Positions 23,344 through 35,787 of a stretch of DNA of 64,000 nt are shown here, in pieces. A program made the position numbers and the translations under genes. Source of the stretch: Erigeron canadensis (Eukaryota > Streptophyta > Magnoliopsida > Asterales > Asteraceae); assembly GCF_010389155.1 (NCBI RefSeq), contig NC_057761.1, positions 10,604,501-10,668,500 of the forward strand, written 5' to 3'. Each line of letters opens with the position of its first letter. Position 1 is the stretch's first letter. The notes beneath the pieces are model-generated. The model was not told where the DNA came from. It saw nothing but the letters and a program-made list of their open reading frames with translations, and did not search any database.

Positions 23344-26221
23344 TGTAACACCCCGAATATTTTAAGGTAAAAGAAATTAACCCCTTTTTATAGTTTTGAC
23401 ATTAAATTAATTTCCTAGTATTTTATTTTTGGATATGGGGTTAATTTAGTTGGAACTTTAGCAGATAGCGGGTAATATACCCACAAGTTTGGAAATGGGT
23501 CGTGGCACCCATAGAGAGTGCCAGCCACAAACAAGTTTCTTACTCATATTTCCACTAAACTCTTCTTCATTTCTTCATGCAATTCCATCTCATTCTCTCA
23601 AAATCAAAAGCTTAATTCTCTCAAATTCAAAGAGGGAAATCATCATACTCAACATCACCATCATATAATCTTCATTCAAGAAATTGAAAAGCTAGAGTTG
23701 TGGGTTTTTGAGTGGTGGTGGCCGAAAATTTCAAAGAAGATGGGGAAAGGAGGATTTTCAATTTAAGTCTTGAATTAGCTCATTTAATCTTGAGGTATTG
23801 AATTCTCTTAATTTAGTTTTTTTTTATCTTTCTTTTGAAATTAGGGTTCATGGATGAACCAAATTGGAGGTTTTTGCTAGAAAATGAATTATGGTTAATT
23901 TTTCTCAATTCATTAGTTAACCTAGTTGTCATTGAGCAATGTGATGTGTTTGATTATGAAATTGATAAGTTCATGTGAAAATCTTAGTTAATGAGAAAAG
24001 ATGAATTTTTACTAGTTATTGAAATATGGATGAAAATGGTTGGTTGGGCTACCCAATGTTGTTGTTAAAGATGAAAGTAGCTCAATGACAAATGGGTTGG
24101 GTTTTGGGTTTAGGAAGGCTAGTGATTGAAGTATGACTAGGTTGAGCTAGTCAAGTTGTGAATGTAAGCTTATGCACTTTTATGATATGATCATAGGTTG
24201 AAGCTTGCTTGTGCTTATTTGCTTAGCATTATTGTTCCTTTTGCGGAGAAGGTGAGTATATTTGCATACCCTTATGTTTACGTTGGGTCAATTACCATGA
24301 GATGTGAATGTTCCAAGCATGGTAATTGATTTGGCTTGAAGCCCATGTGGGGCATTGTTTATGAGGCCTAAGAACCTCCGGGGCCTAAGAATCCCGATAG
24401 TTGATGTGATATGAGGCCTAAGAACCTCCAGGGCCTAAGAATCCCGATAGATATGATTGTTTAGCTTATATGGATCCATATATGTATTGTTTGTGTGCAA
24501 GGTGAATATGAAAATGTGACATGACGATGCCATAGGTTACATATGAAAGTCCTTGTACTATGCCCTCCTTCGTATTCGTAAATGTATGCAAGTATATTCA
24601 CTAAGCCTTTGCTTATACTTTAGTTGTTTACACTTTTATAGGTAGTTCCGGGAGAAGGAACTAAGTGTGTGTTGATAAGCTTGAAGTTGTAGATATCTTT
24701 GAAGAACTTGAAGGTAATTACGTCATTCTCGAACGGATGACGATCTTTTGGTATAGAAGCTTAGACGTCCCACACCTCATGGCTCATGGTACATTTTGGT
24801 TTGAGGTCATGATTCAGTAATATTTCTGTAAATGTTCAAGTTGTAAAGTCTTTGAAAATTGGTAATGTCGTTTTTTGGCGAAGATGTTGCCAAAACGGGT
24901 AAACGACCCATTAGGGTTGTTCTTGGATTGGTGAAACAAGTTATGTCGTAATTATGTTTGTAATGCGTCTACTTTGTTGTTGGAAACCTTTGAAAAGTGT
25001 TTTGAGAAGTTCACTTTGAAATTTGAAGTTTGTAAGTTGGATCAAGTGTTAAAATGAGTTTTAGGGTTGCTGTCAGGTGGTCCGCTACGGCGCAGTGGGG
25101 TGACTTTGCCCACTGCGGCGCAGTGGGAGATGTAACGAACCCACTGCGGCGTAGTGGGACATGTTCCAGTTCTGGCCGAGGATATCCACTGCGGCGCAGT
25201 GGGGTGACTTTGCCCACTGCGGCGCAGTGGAATCCCACGGAAACCATTTTGGTTCTTCCCACTGCGGCGCAGTGGGAGATGTAACGAACCCACTGTGGCG
25301 TAGTGGGACATGTTCCAGTTCTGGCCGAGGATATCCACTGTGGCGCAGTGAGGAGTCCTCGACCCACTGCGGCGCAGTGGGGTGTAAAAAAAATTCTTAT
25401 ATTTTCGGTTATCGAGTTTGGTCCTTCAACTACTCCCCACGGTGAGTTTTCATAGCCCCATTTTACTTATTTATTTTTGGGGTGAAATGCATGCTCTTTA
25501 CTTTTACGATGAACGCAAGTACTTTAAAAACCGTATACATAGATTGTACTAAGTTGCATTGTTCACTTAAGGTCTCACCATCATGAAACGATTAGTTATG
25601 GACTTAAACGTAGATATATTGAATAGTACTATTTAGGATTGACACTCTCCATCTGGGTTTGTAGCTCCAACTTGACCTGCACGGTCGAACGGATGTTATA
25701 TATTTGGAAAACTTGAGTACTCTGAACAAGTACTTACTTGAGGCACACCACTGTCGAGTTTCGTTTCGTGAGCTTAGTTCAATGTATACGTACTTTCCTT
25801 TAGCATTGTATTTAGACAATGGCTACGAAAATCCTTGTGGTTCATGATACTTATTTTTATATAAAAACCTATGGAACTCATCAACTTTATGTTGACACTC
25901 TTTAGCATGTATTTCAGGTAATTAGACGAATTGCAATGACGTGGAAAGCTTTCTATTTGCATGCATTATGGAAAGCTTGCCCTATATCTCAGACCTTAGG
26001 AATTGACTTATCAATTTGCTAAAGTCTATATCTTTATTATATTGTTTAATAATAATATGATGTTTTCAATAACAAATTTCGTTTCAAGTATTGTATTATC
26101 AACTTTGACAAAACAATGTTATTTCTAAATGTATTTCAAAAACGACACGTTTTGTGGTCGTTCACTATATCTTGTGTTGTGATCTCATAAACGTCACGCC
26201 CCCGGATTTAGGGGTGTAACA
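23344..26221 (+). mobile_element. Probable solo LTR of a gypsy-type (Tekay-like) element, 2.9 kb
   Basis: The stretch starts TGTAACACCCCG and ends GGGGTGTAACA, an imperfect terminal inverted repeat with TG...CA borders. It has no coding capacity. Its first 180 bases recur on the minus strand at about 32490-32640 and, more diverged, at 34000-34130, so it is a dispersed family. Internal features include a two-copy repeat of GAGGCCTAAGAACCTCC at about 24363-24450 and the palindrome array at 25084-25383. No clear target duplication was found. LTRs of 2-4 kb with such ends are known for Tekay/Retand chromoviruses; that assignment is by recall, and a non-LTR origin is not excluded. Confidence 0.5.
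25084..25383. repeat. Array of a 17-19-bp palindrome, nine copies
   Basis: CCACTGCGGCGCAGTGG (arms CCACTGCG and CGCAGTGG) or a one- or two-base variant occurs at about 25084 (half), 25110, 25150, 25188, 25214, 25259, 25291, 25335 and 25363. A block of about 100 bp starting at 25109 is repeated at 25258 (offset 149). The arms keep pairing while the spacers differ. Because the unit is palindromic and GC-rich it creates open frames on both strands; none is a gene. Confidence 0.85.
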
Positions 26222-28070
26222 AATTGGCATCCATAGTTATACATATTTTAATTTCCTCAATGTATGCATTCTGGCTGGGGGATTTAATGGGTATGAGATG
26301 GTACATGGGATCATGGGGTCGGGTTCCATAAAATTACCTTTTTATTTTTTCAATATATTAGCATTTACGAAAAATCACCACAGAAGGCCATAACATGAGA
26401 AGTATAATATGAGGTGGTCTGACAAATTATGAACATTTCAACCAATTGGTCTTGAAAGTTTCTTAGTACTTAATCTTTTTAAATTAAAAGTTTAGATTTA
26501 TTTAACAGTCGTTGTTTTTTCAATTCGTCTTAATATATAAACTAAAATACTAATATAGTATTATTTATAATTATTAAATAAATGCCAATTATATAAAATG
26601 GAAGGACCGATGTTGTGTTTCTTTAATAATAAATTTGAAATATCTTATAAACATAAATTTGTGAGGAGACAAATGTAAAAGTCGTTTATTACTTATACTT
26701 ATCAGAGTCATCTAAATATTTTATTTTTTAAAATGATTCCTGACTCGACAAATATAAAAAATGGGCCTATGAAACAATTTGGTTAACGTCAGATTTAGTT
26801 AAATTATCAACGATCGGTGTTGAGAAGGCTGGGTTTACCTTAGGTGAGTGCTGACTTTGAGAACGCAACATTTAACATCGATCTATAATTTTGGAGCATG
26901 TGGTGATGGATAAGTTACGCTCTATTAAACAAAATAAATAATTTCGCTTGTACATATCTTGACTACATGACTATTGTGATTATTATTATAAAAAAATCTG
27001 GAAAAAATATAACGTTTTCACATACAACTATATTATGAATGTACTGTATATTTACCCAAATAAAGAAAAACCCGTTCTTCAACCTTTTCTTTTCTATTCT
27101 ATTAATATCAAAATAACTCACGATTTTTACCCAGTGATGTACTTCCAAATAAGAGACTTATGACAATGAAAATGACATTTTTATGTATTATTTATTTATT
27201 AAATTTCCGAAACAAAATTACCCTTAAAAACATTTATATAGTACAAAAATTGGAGTGGGGGCTCCATTCATAAGTTTTGCACAATTATTATAGAAAGATA
27301 TCTAAACTTAATACTGATGAGTTACTTATGATGGATTCTAACTCGGCAATTTAAGAAAAAATGTTCTAGATTAATGTTCGCTCTAAAATAAATAGATTCA
27401 ATCCAATAAAATAAATGATAAAAATAGGAATAATTTTCTAATTTGATTCCATAACAATTGGAAAATTAGGATATTTTATTTTTCTTTATTTCGATTGATT
27501 AAGATCACACTTTTATTTATATTTTGGGTGGAATGAGGGGGTTTTGAACTCGGAAAAGGAACTGTAATAGATCAACTGGAAGATAATTGGCAGGTAAAGA
27601 AGTAAGTGATTTAGGTTTTGGTTGTCTAGCTCTTAATTTAGCATTGATGTACAAATGAATATGACGTGTGGTTAAAAATCTGGATGTCATTATGGTTAAA
27701 ATCATCAATGTGATCCATGATTCCGAGTTTATGTTCTCTTGTAAAATAAATGGTAATAGTATTTGGACAAATATATGTTCCTCATTCTCTCAGGTATTCC
27801 ATTGCTAACCCCTTAAGATGTTATAAAGGAATAGTTGGGAATGAAAATAAGACATAATTATGGAATGATCATTGGTTTGATGTTAACAATCTTGCAACTT
27901 GGTTTAAAATGTTGTATGTCTTAGGACAGTTTAGAAAAATGTGTCATGTGTGATATTTTTGATGATATGATATGAAAATCTGAATGACATCGAGATATTT
28001 GTGGTGATATGTATAAACAATAACTTTTGGCATAAGATAATTTGTCCAAAATAAATGGAAACCCTTAGAT
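26222..28070. other. Intergenic, no gene seen
   Basis: AT-rich sequence with short open stretches only (for example 26963-27148 and 27517-27708 on minus). No motif, splice pattern or repeat border was recognised. Confidence 0.5.
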
Positions 28071-28074
28071 AGAT

Positions 28075-28538
28075 TCTATATTTGATTTAGAACCATTGAA
28101 TCAAATTTAAATATTTCATCTTTATTAAATGACAAATAATTATACTTTAGATGATTAGACACTTTGGCATCTAAAAACAAAGGTCATGGGTTCAATCCTC
28201 ATCCCATGCAAAGGTTGGAAAGGAACATGGTTTGGATCATTAGACAATGGACACAGTATCTCTACAGTAGAAGTAAGATCTGCCTACATCTTAACCTCCC
28301 TCAAACACCTTTGTGGTATTGAGGCTCGAAACCTCCCTCATAAACCTGCGTAAGGCACTGAGCAAACTGTTCTTTCTTTCTATATGATTAGACAAAAAAT
28401 CAACCCTTTAAATCATGAACGGTAAATAATAATGATAATATGAATTTCTAATAAAGTGATGTTTTATAAATAATATTAATCTTAATAATAATAGATAAAA
28501 TTACATTTACTCGCGTATTACGCGGGACAATAATCTAG
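28075..28538 (+). mobile_element. Helitron 3' portion carrying a nested SINE
   Basis: The right end is a hairpin, CGCGTATTACGCG (28512-28524), followed by CTAG at 28535-28538 and then T. The left part from about 28083 (TTTGATTTAGAACCATTGAA) matches the relic at about 20380, showing a shared family. The 5' TC end was not located. A SINE with a perfect 11-bp duplication sits inside. Confidence 0.6.
28162..28383 (+). mobile_element. SINE with 11-bp target duplication
   Basis: A 222-bp insert has a B-box GGTTCAATCC at 28189-28198, then a body with GTAGAAGTAAGATCTGCCTA and ACCTCCCTCAAACACC resembling the Au-type plant SINE body, and a pyrimidine tail (TTCTTTCTTTC). It is flanked by ATGATTAGACA at 28151-28161 and 28384-28394. 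SINEs move by LINE-encoded target-primed reverse transcription; this copy has no coding capacity. Confidence 0.8.
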
Positions 28539-28580
28539 TATGTATGTATATATATATATAAAAGTTAGTCAAAGTCAACT

Positions 28581-28612
28581 GCCATGTCGTCAGCAAAATC
28601 TGATGACATGGC
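28581..28612. repeat. Stem-loop, 13-bp arms
   Basis: GCCATGTCGTCAG (28581-28593) and CTGATGACATGGC (28600-28612) pair with one mismatch around a 6-base loop. It lies 40 bases after a Helitron end and may mark the start of another small element. Confidence 0.6.
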
Positions 28613-28900
28613 ATCGGTGACGAGACACTTAACGGGTGCCATCTGTCAAAAACTAACGAGATATCCTTTATTAAGAAAATTTTGGAAATATGGTCCTTTA
28701 ATTAGACGAAACAAAATAGTTACCTTTAATAAAAAATTTGTATAAATAGGTTACCTTTTTATGGATTTTTCCCTATTTTATAATCTCATATTGCTCTTGG
28801 TTTGATTTACAGAACATGAATTTCTTCTATCTTTATCATATGGCCAATATGGCCAAGTTCACTTTCATAACAAAATCATCGTTTTCATATTCGACTAGGC

Positions 28901-29470
28901 TGACTTCAAATAAACATAACTCAAGTTCTACTTTATCTTTTTACATTATTTCAGTGGTCAAGTTTAGAAAACACACATATCTACCTTTTATCTTTAGTAA
29001 CCATCGTGTGAATTATCCTTTAGAAGTGAATTCTGCTCGTTTTAAACACACATGCAGTTGTTGTTCTTACTGACAAAAACAGATTTGGCCAACTGACTTC
29101 AAATAATCATAACTTGAGTTTTACACATATTTTAACCTCATTTCAGTGGCCAATTAAAGGGGACACATTTAGCTACATTTTATCTTCAGTGACCAACACA
29201 ACATTTGATCCGTATAAGTGTATTTTACTCAGTTTCAAAAACAGACACTGAATCATTTCTTATTGAAAGATTAGAATGACCCTACTGACTTCAAAAACTC
29301 ATAACTCGAGTTCTACTCCATCTTTTAACCTCATTCCAGTGGCCACTTCAAGATGACACATACACCTACATTTTCTTTTTAGTGATCAACAAGTGAATAA
29401 TCTGATACAGGGTGTTTTACTCGTTGCAAAATCAGAGGCAGAATCTGTCAAACTTTGTTGTCACTAACAT
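28901..29470 (-). repeat. Tandem repeat, about 192-bp period, three copies
   Basis: Copies of TGACTTCAAATAAACATAAC and what follows begin at 28901, 29094 and 29286, with a shared inner part (TTCAGTGGCC) and moderate divergence. They appear to be part of the minus-strand gypsy-like LTR that continues to 33617. Confidence 0.75.
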
Positions 29471-29807
29471 TTATCAAAACCTTCATTCAACCCAACTTGA
29501 AACCCTCAAATTGGTTAAATTTCACGAACCCTAACTTGTATTAAAGCAATTTAACGTATTTAAAGAAAAAACTGAAACGACTCGACTCGACCTTTTTTCT
29601 TACAAGTTGACTTTGTTTGACCAATCCATACTTGGAAAAATTTTAGACAAAATAATGTGAAAAAATCAAAATGTTCAAATTCCAAATCTAACATCTTAGA
29701 ATATCTTAATATGTTATAATAAACATGTCCTATAAGTTTCAGTCCTTTAAAACGTTGGATGAAGCTCAGAAAAAATTTTGCTCGAAGTCAGAGGAACTGC
29801 GGCCGCA

Positions 29808-29825
29808 AGCACGGTCGACCGTGCT
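29808..29825. repeat. Perfect 18-bp palindrome
   Basis: AGCACGGTCGACCGTGCT is fully self-complementary and is followed by partial copies (GTCCGTGCTC, then GCACAGTCAACCGTGC at about 29880). Counted from the LTR start and without the nested inserts, it sits about 1.9 kb in, close to the 1.74 kb of the CCACTGCG array in the plus-strand LTR. Confidence 0.8.
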
Positions 29826-30748
29826 CTGCGTCCGTGCTCCCAGAAAAAGTACACCAACACAAAATACTGCAGATGCTGAGCACAGTCAACCGTGCCTGCT
29901 TCTGTACTCTTACTGCACACATTAAACATCAAATTTTACTATTAACCGAATTTGCAACCTTTCCAAACTTAAACACAAGTGCTATAACACATCAAAGCTG
30001 ATTTCAAACCATTACATGACATAATTTACAACATAAATCAAGTGCCCATTCGACCATACAATCTTTACACATCCATACGGGTCATTTACCCATTTTGATG
30101 CTTTTCAAGTCAACAATAACATGTTTATAACCATAAGACTATACATACTATAAGTTTGCAGAAATGTACCAAAATAAAGGTTTACCAAACTGACCAACGG
30201 TACCAAATAAAACTTTGCCAACAAAACCAAATGGATCATGAGCCATGAACGAGGTGGGATTACTAAGTATAAACCAAAAATACCATCTTCCATAAATGGT
30301 CATAATACCTTCAACCTACTAGCAACTTCAAGTCCAATACTTCAATCAACTAATCGTTAGTTCCTTCTTCCGAAACCACCTATAAAAAGGTAAACAACTA
30401 AAAAGGTAAGCTAACGCTTAGTGAATACATTCATATACAATTACACACATAATGAAATCAATACATGAAAAACCATATGATATGTATAATACATCACAAT
30501 ATCATTTCAATCATGCTCATAATAATACTACCAAGTAATCTATGAAAACATAAAAAAATTCTACAAATAAACCAAGTCATTCCATGTGTAAACCACGTTG
30601 TCAAGCCTCGTAAGGTCCATCAACAATAAACCTACCGACATACCAAGGATATATTGTATACACTGCAATATTACACAAATACAAAACATGTAACTCCATA
30701 CCATTAAGTATTCACTTCAAATATGTTATTCAACAACCAATTCATGTT

Positions 30749-31872
30749 CCCATACCCCGTATGGTCTTCCCATGATTAGCCATTGTTTTGGTCAAAAATT
30801 ACTTAAGATAATCTACGTTGAAGACTTAGATCAATTATGTAACCAAACTTTCGTTCGTGAGGTTAAGGGCTTGTAAAATATGTTTAGATTCAAAGATGCA
30901 TATAAAATAAGTATGATAAACCCAGATTATGTCGACTTAAGCAAAAGAAGGTTGTCAAAAGAATTCGCAAACTGTATTATGATAAAATACAATGTAAATA
31001 ATGATAAAAGAAACAAGATAAAGAATGATAATCGTAAATGAATGCAGTAAATAAAATAGAAAGGATCAAAGAACACCGAGATTTGTTATCGAGGAAAAGC
31101 CCTTAATCCTTTGAGGATTGCTGGCATAAAAACCCCGGGAGGAAGCAATCGTCCCTGCCTTGTTCTTTTATTAATGGTGTTAAGTTGATTACAATGATAA
31201 AGCAGGTTGATCGATCTTTCTAAGTGAGTAAAACGTAAAGTAACAAGGTGTGTGTGTGTGTGTTTACAAGTGTGAGTAGAAATAATATCGAGCAGAATGT
31301 GTCCTCTATGATTGATTAGACCCCTTGTTTATATAGAGCTAGGAAATAACAAACTATCCGAAATTAAAGGGATCCTCCTGGTCTTCGTCAAGTGAACGTT
31401 GCAGCGTATCTTGACTTGATATGATAGCCGTTTGAAGATATTCTCCTCGTGTGGAAATTATCATGAAGTCCGATTATATTGGCAGACTTATTCTTCTTTG
31501 CGTGTTGATCAAATAAGACATGTGTTGAATCTCATTGTACCGTTAGAGATATTTTCCTTATGCTTTACGTTGAATATTCCAGAACCTGCATATTAATCTC
31601 ACATGGAAACAATATTTGAAACATATCGTTAGTAATATAGTAACAAGTCATCAGAATATTCAAATATGTCAAGATCCTAGGAGTCCAAGATCTTGGAGCT
31701 TCAAGATAATGAAACCTGAAATTTCACCCATAACAGCCATACCCAGTATGGTCTTACACCATATGCCATACCCAGTATGGTCTTTCCATGATTAGCCATA
31801 CCTCGTATGGTCTTATACCATACGCCATACCCCGTATGGTCTTTCCATGGTTAGCCATACCATGTATGGTCT
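30749..31872. repeat. CCATAC...GTATGG tandem array split by a solo LTR
   Basis: Units such as CCATACCCCGTATGGTCTT, themselves near-palindromes, occur at about 30750 and five more times at 31737-31872, spaced by CCATGATTAG-type or TTATACCATA-type linkers. The solo LTR at 30784-31735 inserted inside this array, which was otherwise contiguous. Confidence 0.8.
30784..31735 (+). mobile_element. Solo LTR, 952 bp, copy 1
   Basis: It begins TGTTTTGGTCAAAAATTAC and ends TTTCACCCATAACA, with TG...CA borders, and is flanked by a perfect 5-bp duplication GCCAT (30779-30783 and 31736-31740). A second copy is at 32632. It has a TATA-like TTTATATAGAG near 31328 and a (GT)n run near 31246. No internal domain is left, so it arose by LTR-LTR recombination. 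Confidence 0.85.
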
Positions 31873-32631
31873 TGATCCCATCAAAACATAACTATGTCTC
31901 CCTCCCCGTCATTCATGTGATTGACCCAATATGTATATAAACATATATAAATGTACTCACTTTAATGACGAACAACCAAACCCATGGTGGCCACAAGAAA
32001 ACACATTATTGCTTTGAACCTATCAATTATCACAACATGCATAAAAGGTCATATTCAACATTGAAATTCTTAATTAAATTCATCATGTAACCCAATAACA
32101 AACTATAATATATAAGAAATTGGGGAAAAATCATAAAAACTCAATTCTAGCAAAACCCTTCAAATTTGGGTATTTTAAGAATCCTAATTTCTCAAGATAA
32201 TCAAAAACTAGGTTATGAAATCCTCACCTCCAAGAAAGAGTTAGAAATTAGTTTTAGAATTTCAAATTCTTCATCCTTCTTCTTGATGATATCGACACAC
32301 ACCCACTTCAGATACCACCAAAACCCCTAATATTATTATTGTCATGATACTTGGATAATATGATTAATACTTGAAAAATTCTTGATTGAATTAGATATTG
32401 CAATTAAGGTTGGTTAGAATGAGATATATGGAGAAGTTAGTAGAAGAAGAAAGTGGAGGGAGGATGAGTCACGAGAAGAAGTTGGCTGGCACTTCTCCTG
32501 AGTGCCACACCCTTATCTCAAATTTAATGGGTATTTTACCTGCTATCCGCTAAAGTTCCAACTAAATTAACCCCATATTCAAAAATAAAATACTAGGAAC
32601 TTATTTTAATGTCAAAACTACAAAAAGGGGT

Positions 32632-33577
32632 TGTTTTGGTCAAAAATTACCCAAGATAATCTACGTTGAAGACTTAGATTAATTATGTAACCAAACTTTC
32701 GTTCTTGAGGTCAAGGGCTTGTAACATATGTTTAGATTCAAAGATGCGTACAAATAAGTATGATCGTCAAAGATTATGCCGACTTAAACAAAAGAAGGAG
32801 GTCGAAAATATTCGCAAACTATATGATGAAAACAGAATAATTATATCGTAAGAAATAAGATAAACAAAGATAATGCAGAAAGTAAAAAGTAAATAACGAA
32901 GAACACCGAGATTTGTTATCGAGGAAAAACCCTTAATCTTTTAAGGATCGCCGGCATAAAAACCCCGGGATGAAGCAATCGTCCCTGCCTTTGTTCTCTT
33001 ATTAATTGCGTTTAAAATGATTACAACGATGAATTCAGTTGATCGATGTTTCTAAGTGATAATGAAAAATAACGAAGGTAGTGTGTGAAAACAAGTGTGT
33101 TGTAAGCAATAAGTGAGCAGAAGATAAGTGATATCAGATGCCTATGATCGATCAACTTCCTTCGTTTATATAGACCTAAGATCTAACTAACTATCCGAAA
33201 TTGTAGGGATCTTCCAGGTCTTCAATTGTTGAACGTTGGAGCGTATCTTAACTGATCTTGTGAACGTTGAAGATATTTTCCTCATGCTGAAATCAACTTG
33301 AAGTCCGATTATTTTGGCAGACTAAGTCTTCTTTGCGTGTTGAAGATTTATTCCATGTGTGTAATCTTCTTTTTACCATTAGAAGTATTTTCCTTAGGCT
33401 TTATATCGAATATTCCAGAACCTGCATGTTTATCTCACGTGGAAATAACAATAATACTTGAAACATATCGTTAGCAAAGTATCATTAAGTAATCGGAATA
33501 TTTTACTCTGTCAAGATCTTGAGTTGTCAAGATCTTGGACCTTCAAGATAATAAGATCTGAAATTTCACCCATAACA
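32632..33577 (+). mobile_element. Solo LTR, 946 bp, copy 2
   Basis: Same family, orientation and ends as 30784-31735, with many substitutions and small indels between them. Flanks are GGGGT (32627-32631) and AGGGT (33578-33582), a 5-bp duplication with one change. It splits the first 180 bases of the minus-strand gypsy-like LTR, which resume on the other side. A TATA-like TTTATATAGACC lies near 33168. Confidence 0.85.
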
Positions 33578-34845
33578 AGGGTTAATTTATTTATCTTGAG
33601 AATCTTGGGGTGTTACAAAAAACCTTCAATTTCTCAAATATAATTGGTTGCATGAACCCTAATTCTTGCAATTAAAACAAAACTAGGTTAAATGAATTTA
33701 TTACGTTCAAGATTAAGAATTGGAATAAAGATGAAAATCACAATTTCGCTTCTTCCTCTTTCCTTGAATTGAAATCACATACACATATATATCTCCTTCA
33801 ATTCCCCAATATAATCTTGATAAGATTACTTGAAGTTATTGTTATTATCATTCACTCGAAAGATTGGTTGATTGAATTGAATGTATGAAATTGTTAAAAT
33901 GAGATTGGGAGGGGGATTTGTCAATGAAGAAGAAAAAGAATGAAAGAAAAGAGAAAAAAGTTGGTTGGCATCTCCATATGATGCCAAACCCCTTTTAATA
34001 TTCTTGAGTATTTTACTCGTTATCCACTAAAGTTTCAACTAAATTAACCTCATATCTAACAAATAAAATAATAGGAAACTATTTTAATGCCAAAATTATA
34101 ATAAAGTTTAATTTTCATTGGTCTAAAATAACTTTTTCCTATATATATATATATGGGCAAGTTATTTATAGTACAAACATTTAAAAAGGTACAAAAAGTA
34201 CATGTGTAAGTGTGTTGGTGCATTTCCGGGTGACAACATCATTATAGAAGTTTGTCTTGAGTCTATTGAATATGTACTTGTAATGAACGTTAAGTTTTCG
34301 CATGTAATAAGTTGAACTCATGTCAGTCAAACTCGTGTTGGCCCAGTCAAACTTGTGTTGACTTGGTCGAGCTCGACCTACACAAGCTTGATTTAGTCAA
34401 ACTTGTATTGACTTGGTCGAGCTCGACCTACACGAGGTCGACTGATTAGACGTCGGCTTGGTCCGGTCCATGTTTAAGCCTATATATATATGTAAGGTTT
34501 AGGTTTCGGTAGAGAAAGAGGAAGAGAGAGTGAGAGAGGAGAGAGTTTTGGTTGCAACCTGTAAACCTCTAATTCGTATTGTTTCTCGTATTTTACTTGT
34601 AATTGCATTTACCGAAGTAATATACGGTTCCAATTCATATTCGTGTTGTTGATTGCTTTTGTTTAAGAATTTCCGCACTTATACATTAGTTAATTAATCT
34701 CGTTGATCCGGTGGCAAAGGGACTTTCAATTGGTATCAAAGCCACTGGAGGTATTCTTTTGGTTCGGGGTTAAGATTTCGACAACAATTAAGGTGTTTTC
34801 TTTCGCTTCTTCAAGGTTTCTGGTTCAAGCAAGCTTCAGTCGACC

Positions 34846-35275
34846 AACTCGAGCTCGACCTAGTCTGGAGCTCAACCTAGTCTGGAGCTCAACCTAGTCT
34901 GGAGCTCGACCTAATATGGAGCTCGACCTATTCTGGAGCTCAACCTATTCTAGAGCTCGACCTATTCTGGAGCTCGACCTAGTCTGGAGCTCGACCTCTT
35001 CTGGAGCTCGACCTTTTCCGGAGCTTGACCTAGTCTGGAGCTCGACCTAGTCGGGAGCTCGACCTATTCTGGAGCTCGACCTATTCTGGAGCTCGACCTA
35101 GTTTGGAGCTCGACCTCTTCCGGAGCTTGACCTAGTCTGGAGCTCGACCTAGTCTAGAGCTCGACCTCTACTGGAGCTCGACCTCTTCCGGAGCTTGAAC
35201 TAGTCTGGAGCTCGACCTATTCTAGAGCTCGACCATCTGGAGCTCGACCTTTCCTAACTCGACCAGTCAAGCTCG
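34846..35275 (+). repeat. 18-bp tandem array, about 24 copies
   Basis: The consensus is GAGCTCGACCTAGTCTGG with two- to three-base variation, mainly in its second half. It starts about 100 bases after the primer site. Since 18 is a multiple of three, a frame reads as a repeated hexapeptide ELDLVW-like unit with a few stops (where TCTAG occurs). The same GGTCGAGCTCGACC core is a palindrome inside the LTRs. Confidence 0.9.
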
Positions 35276-35787
35276 ACCTCTCCTAGCTCGACCAAGCCAA
35301 GCTCGACCAGTCCAAGCTGTACCTATCTAAGCTCGAGTGACTAGGTACCGATATCTATTGTTCGACTATATAATCAGATTTTATGATGAAGTGATTGGTT
35401 TTTTCTTAGAATTTGCAATCTTGATTATGTTTAGGTTCCGAACTTGTCTGAATATTGAACTTGTAAACTCTTTTGAGTTTAGGTTCGATATTTGTTAATC
35501 GACAGTTTTGGACTTGTAAACTTGATGAACTTTGGATTCTGATTTATCACTTTTTGAATTGTCAAGAACTTATAATTTTGATTTAGTCTTGGTCTAAGCT
35601 TGTTGGAATATTGAACTTGTAAACTCTTTGAGTTTTGGTTCAATTTCTGTAATAAAGCATTAGACTTGAAAACTTGATCAACTTTAGGTTCTAAATTTAG
35701 ACAACTCGAATCAATGACGACTAAAGGTCTATCCTTTATAGAACATTCTGAGAAATCTTAGAGGGAATTCAAGACCAGATCAAAAAG

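Larger units (their letters stand above)
28900..33617 (-). mobile_element. Minus-strand gypsy-like LTR interrupted by two nested solo LTRs
   Basis: The minus-strand start is at 33617 (TGTAACACCCCAAG). After removing the insert 32632-33577, the sequence matches the first 180 bases of the plus-strand LTR at 23344 (GGTTAATTT, then a stretch read as TTTTGACATTAAAATAAGTT). It continues left through the GTATGG array, the palindrome at 29808-29825 and the 192-bp repeats. The left border is uncertain. 33618-34140 repeats a related start (ATTTTACTCGTTATCCACTA), so a second, older copy adjoins it. Confidence 0.45.

Noticed and set aside
25011..25445. Overlapping open stretches on both strands with repeated PLRRSG, HCGAVG and TAAQW motifs
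   Set aside because: They are six-frame readings of the CCACTGCGGCGCAGTGG palindrome array, not a repeat protein.
34846..35275. CRISPR-like or repeat-protein array
   Set aside because: Units are directly adjacent with no spacers, in a eukaryotic LTR element, and the hexapeptide frame contains stops.
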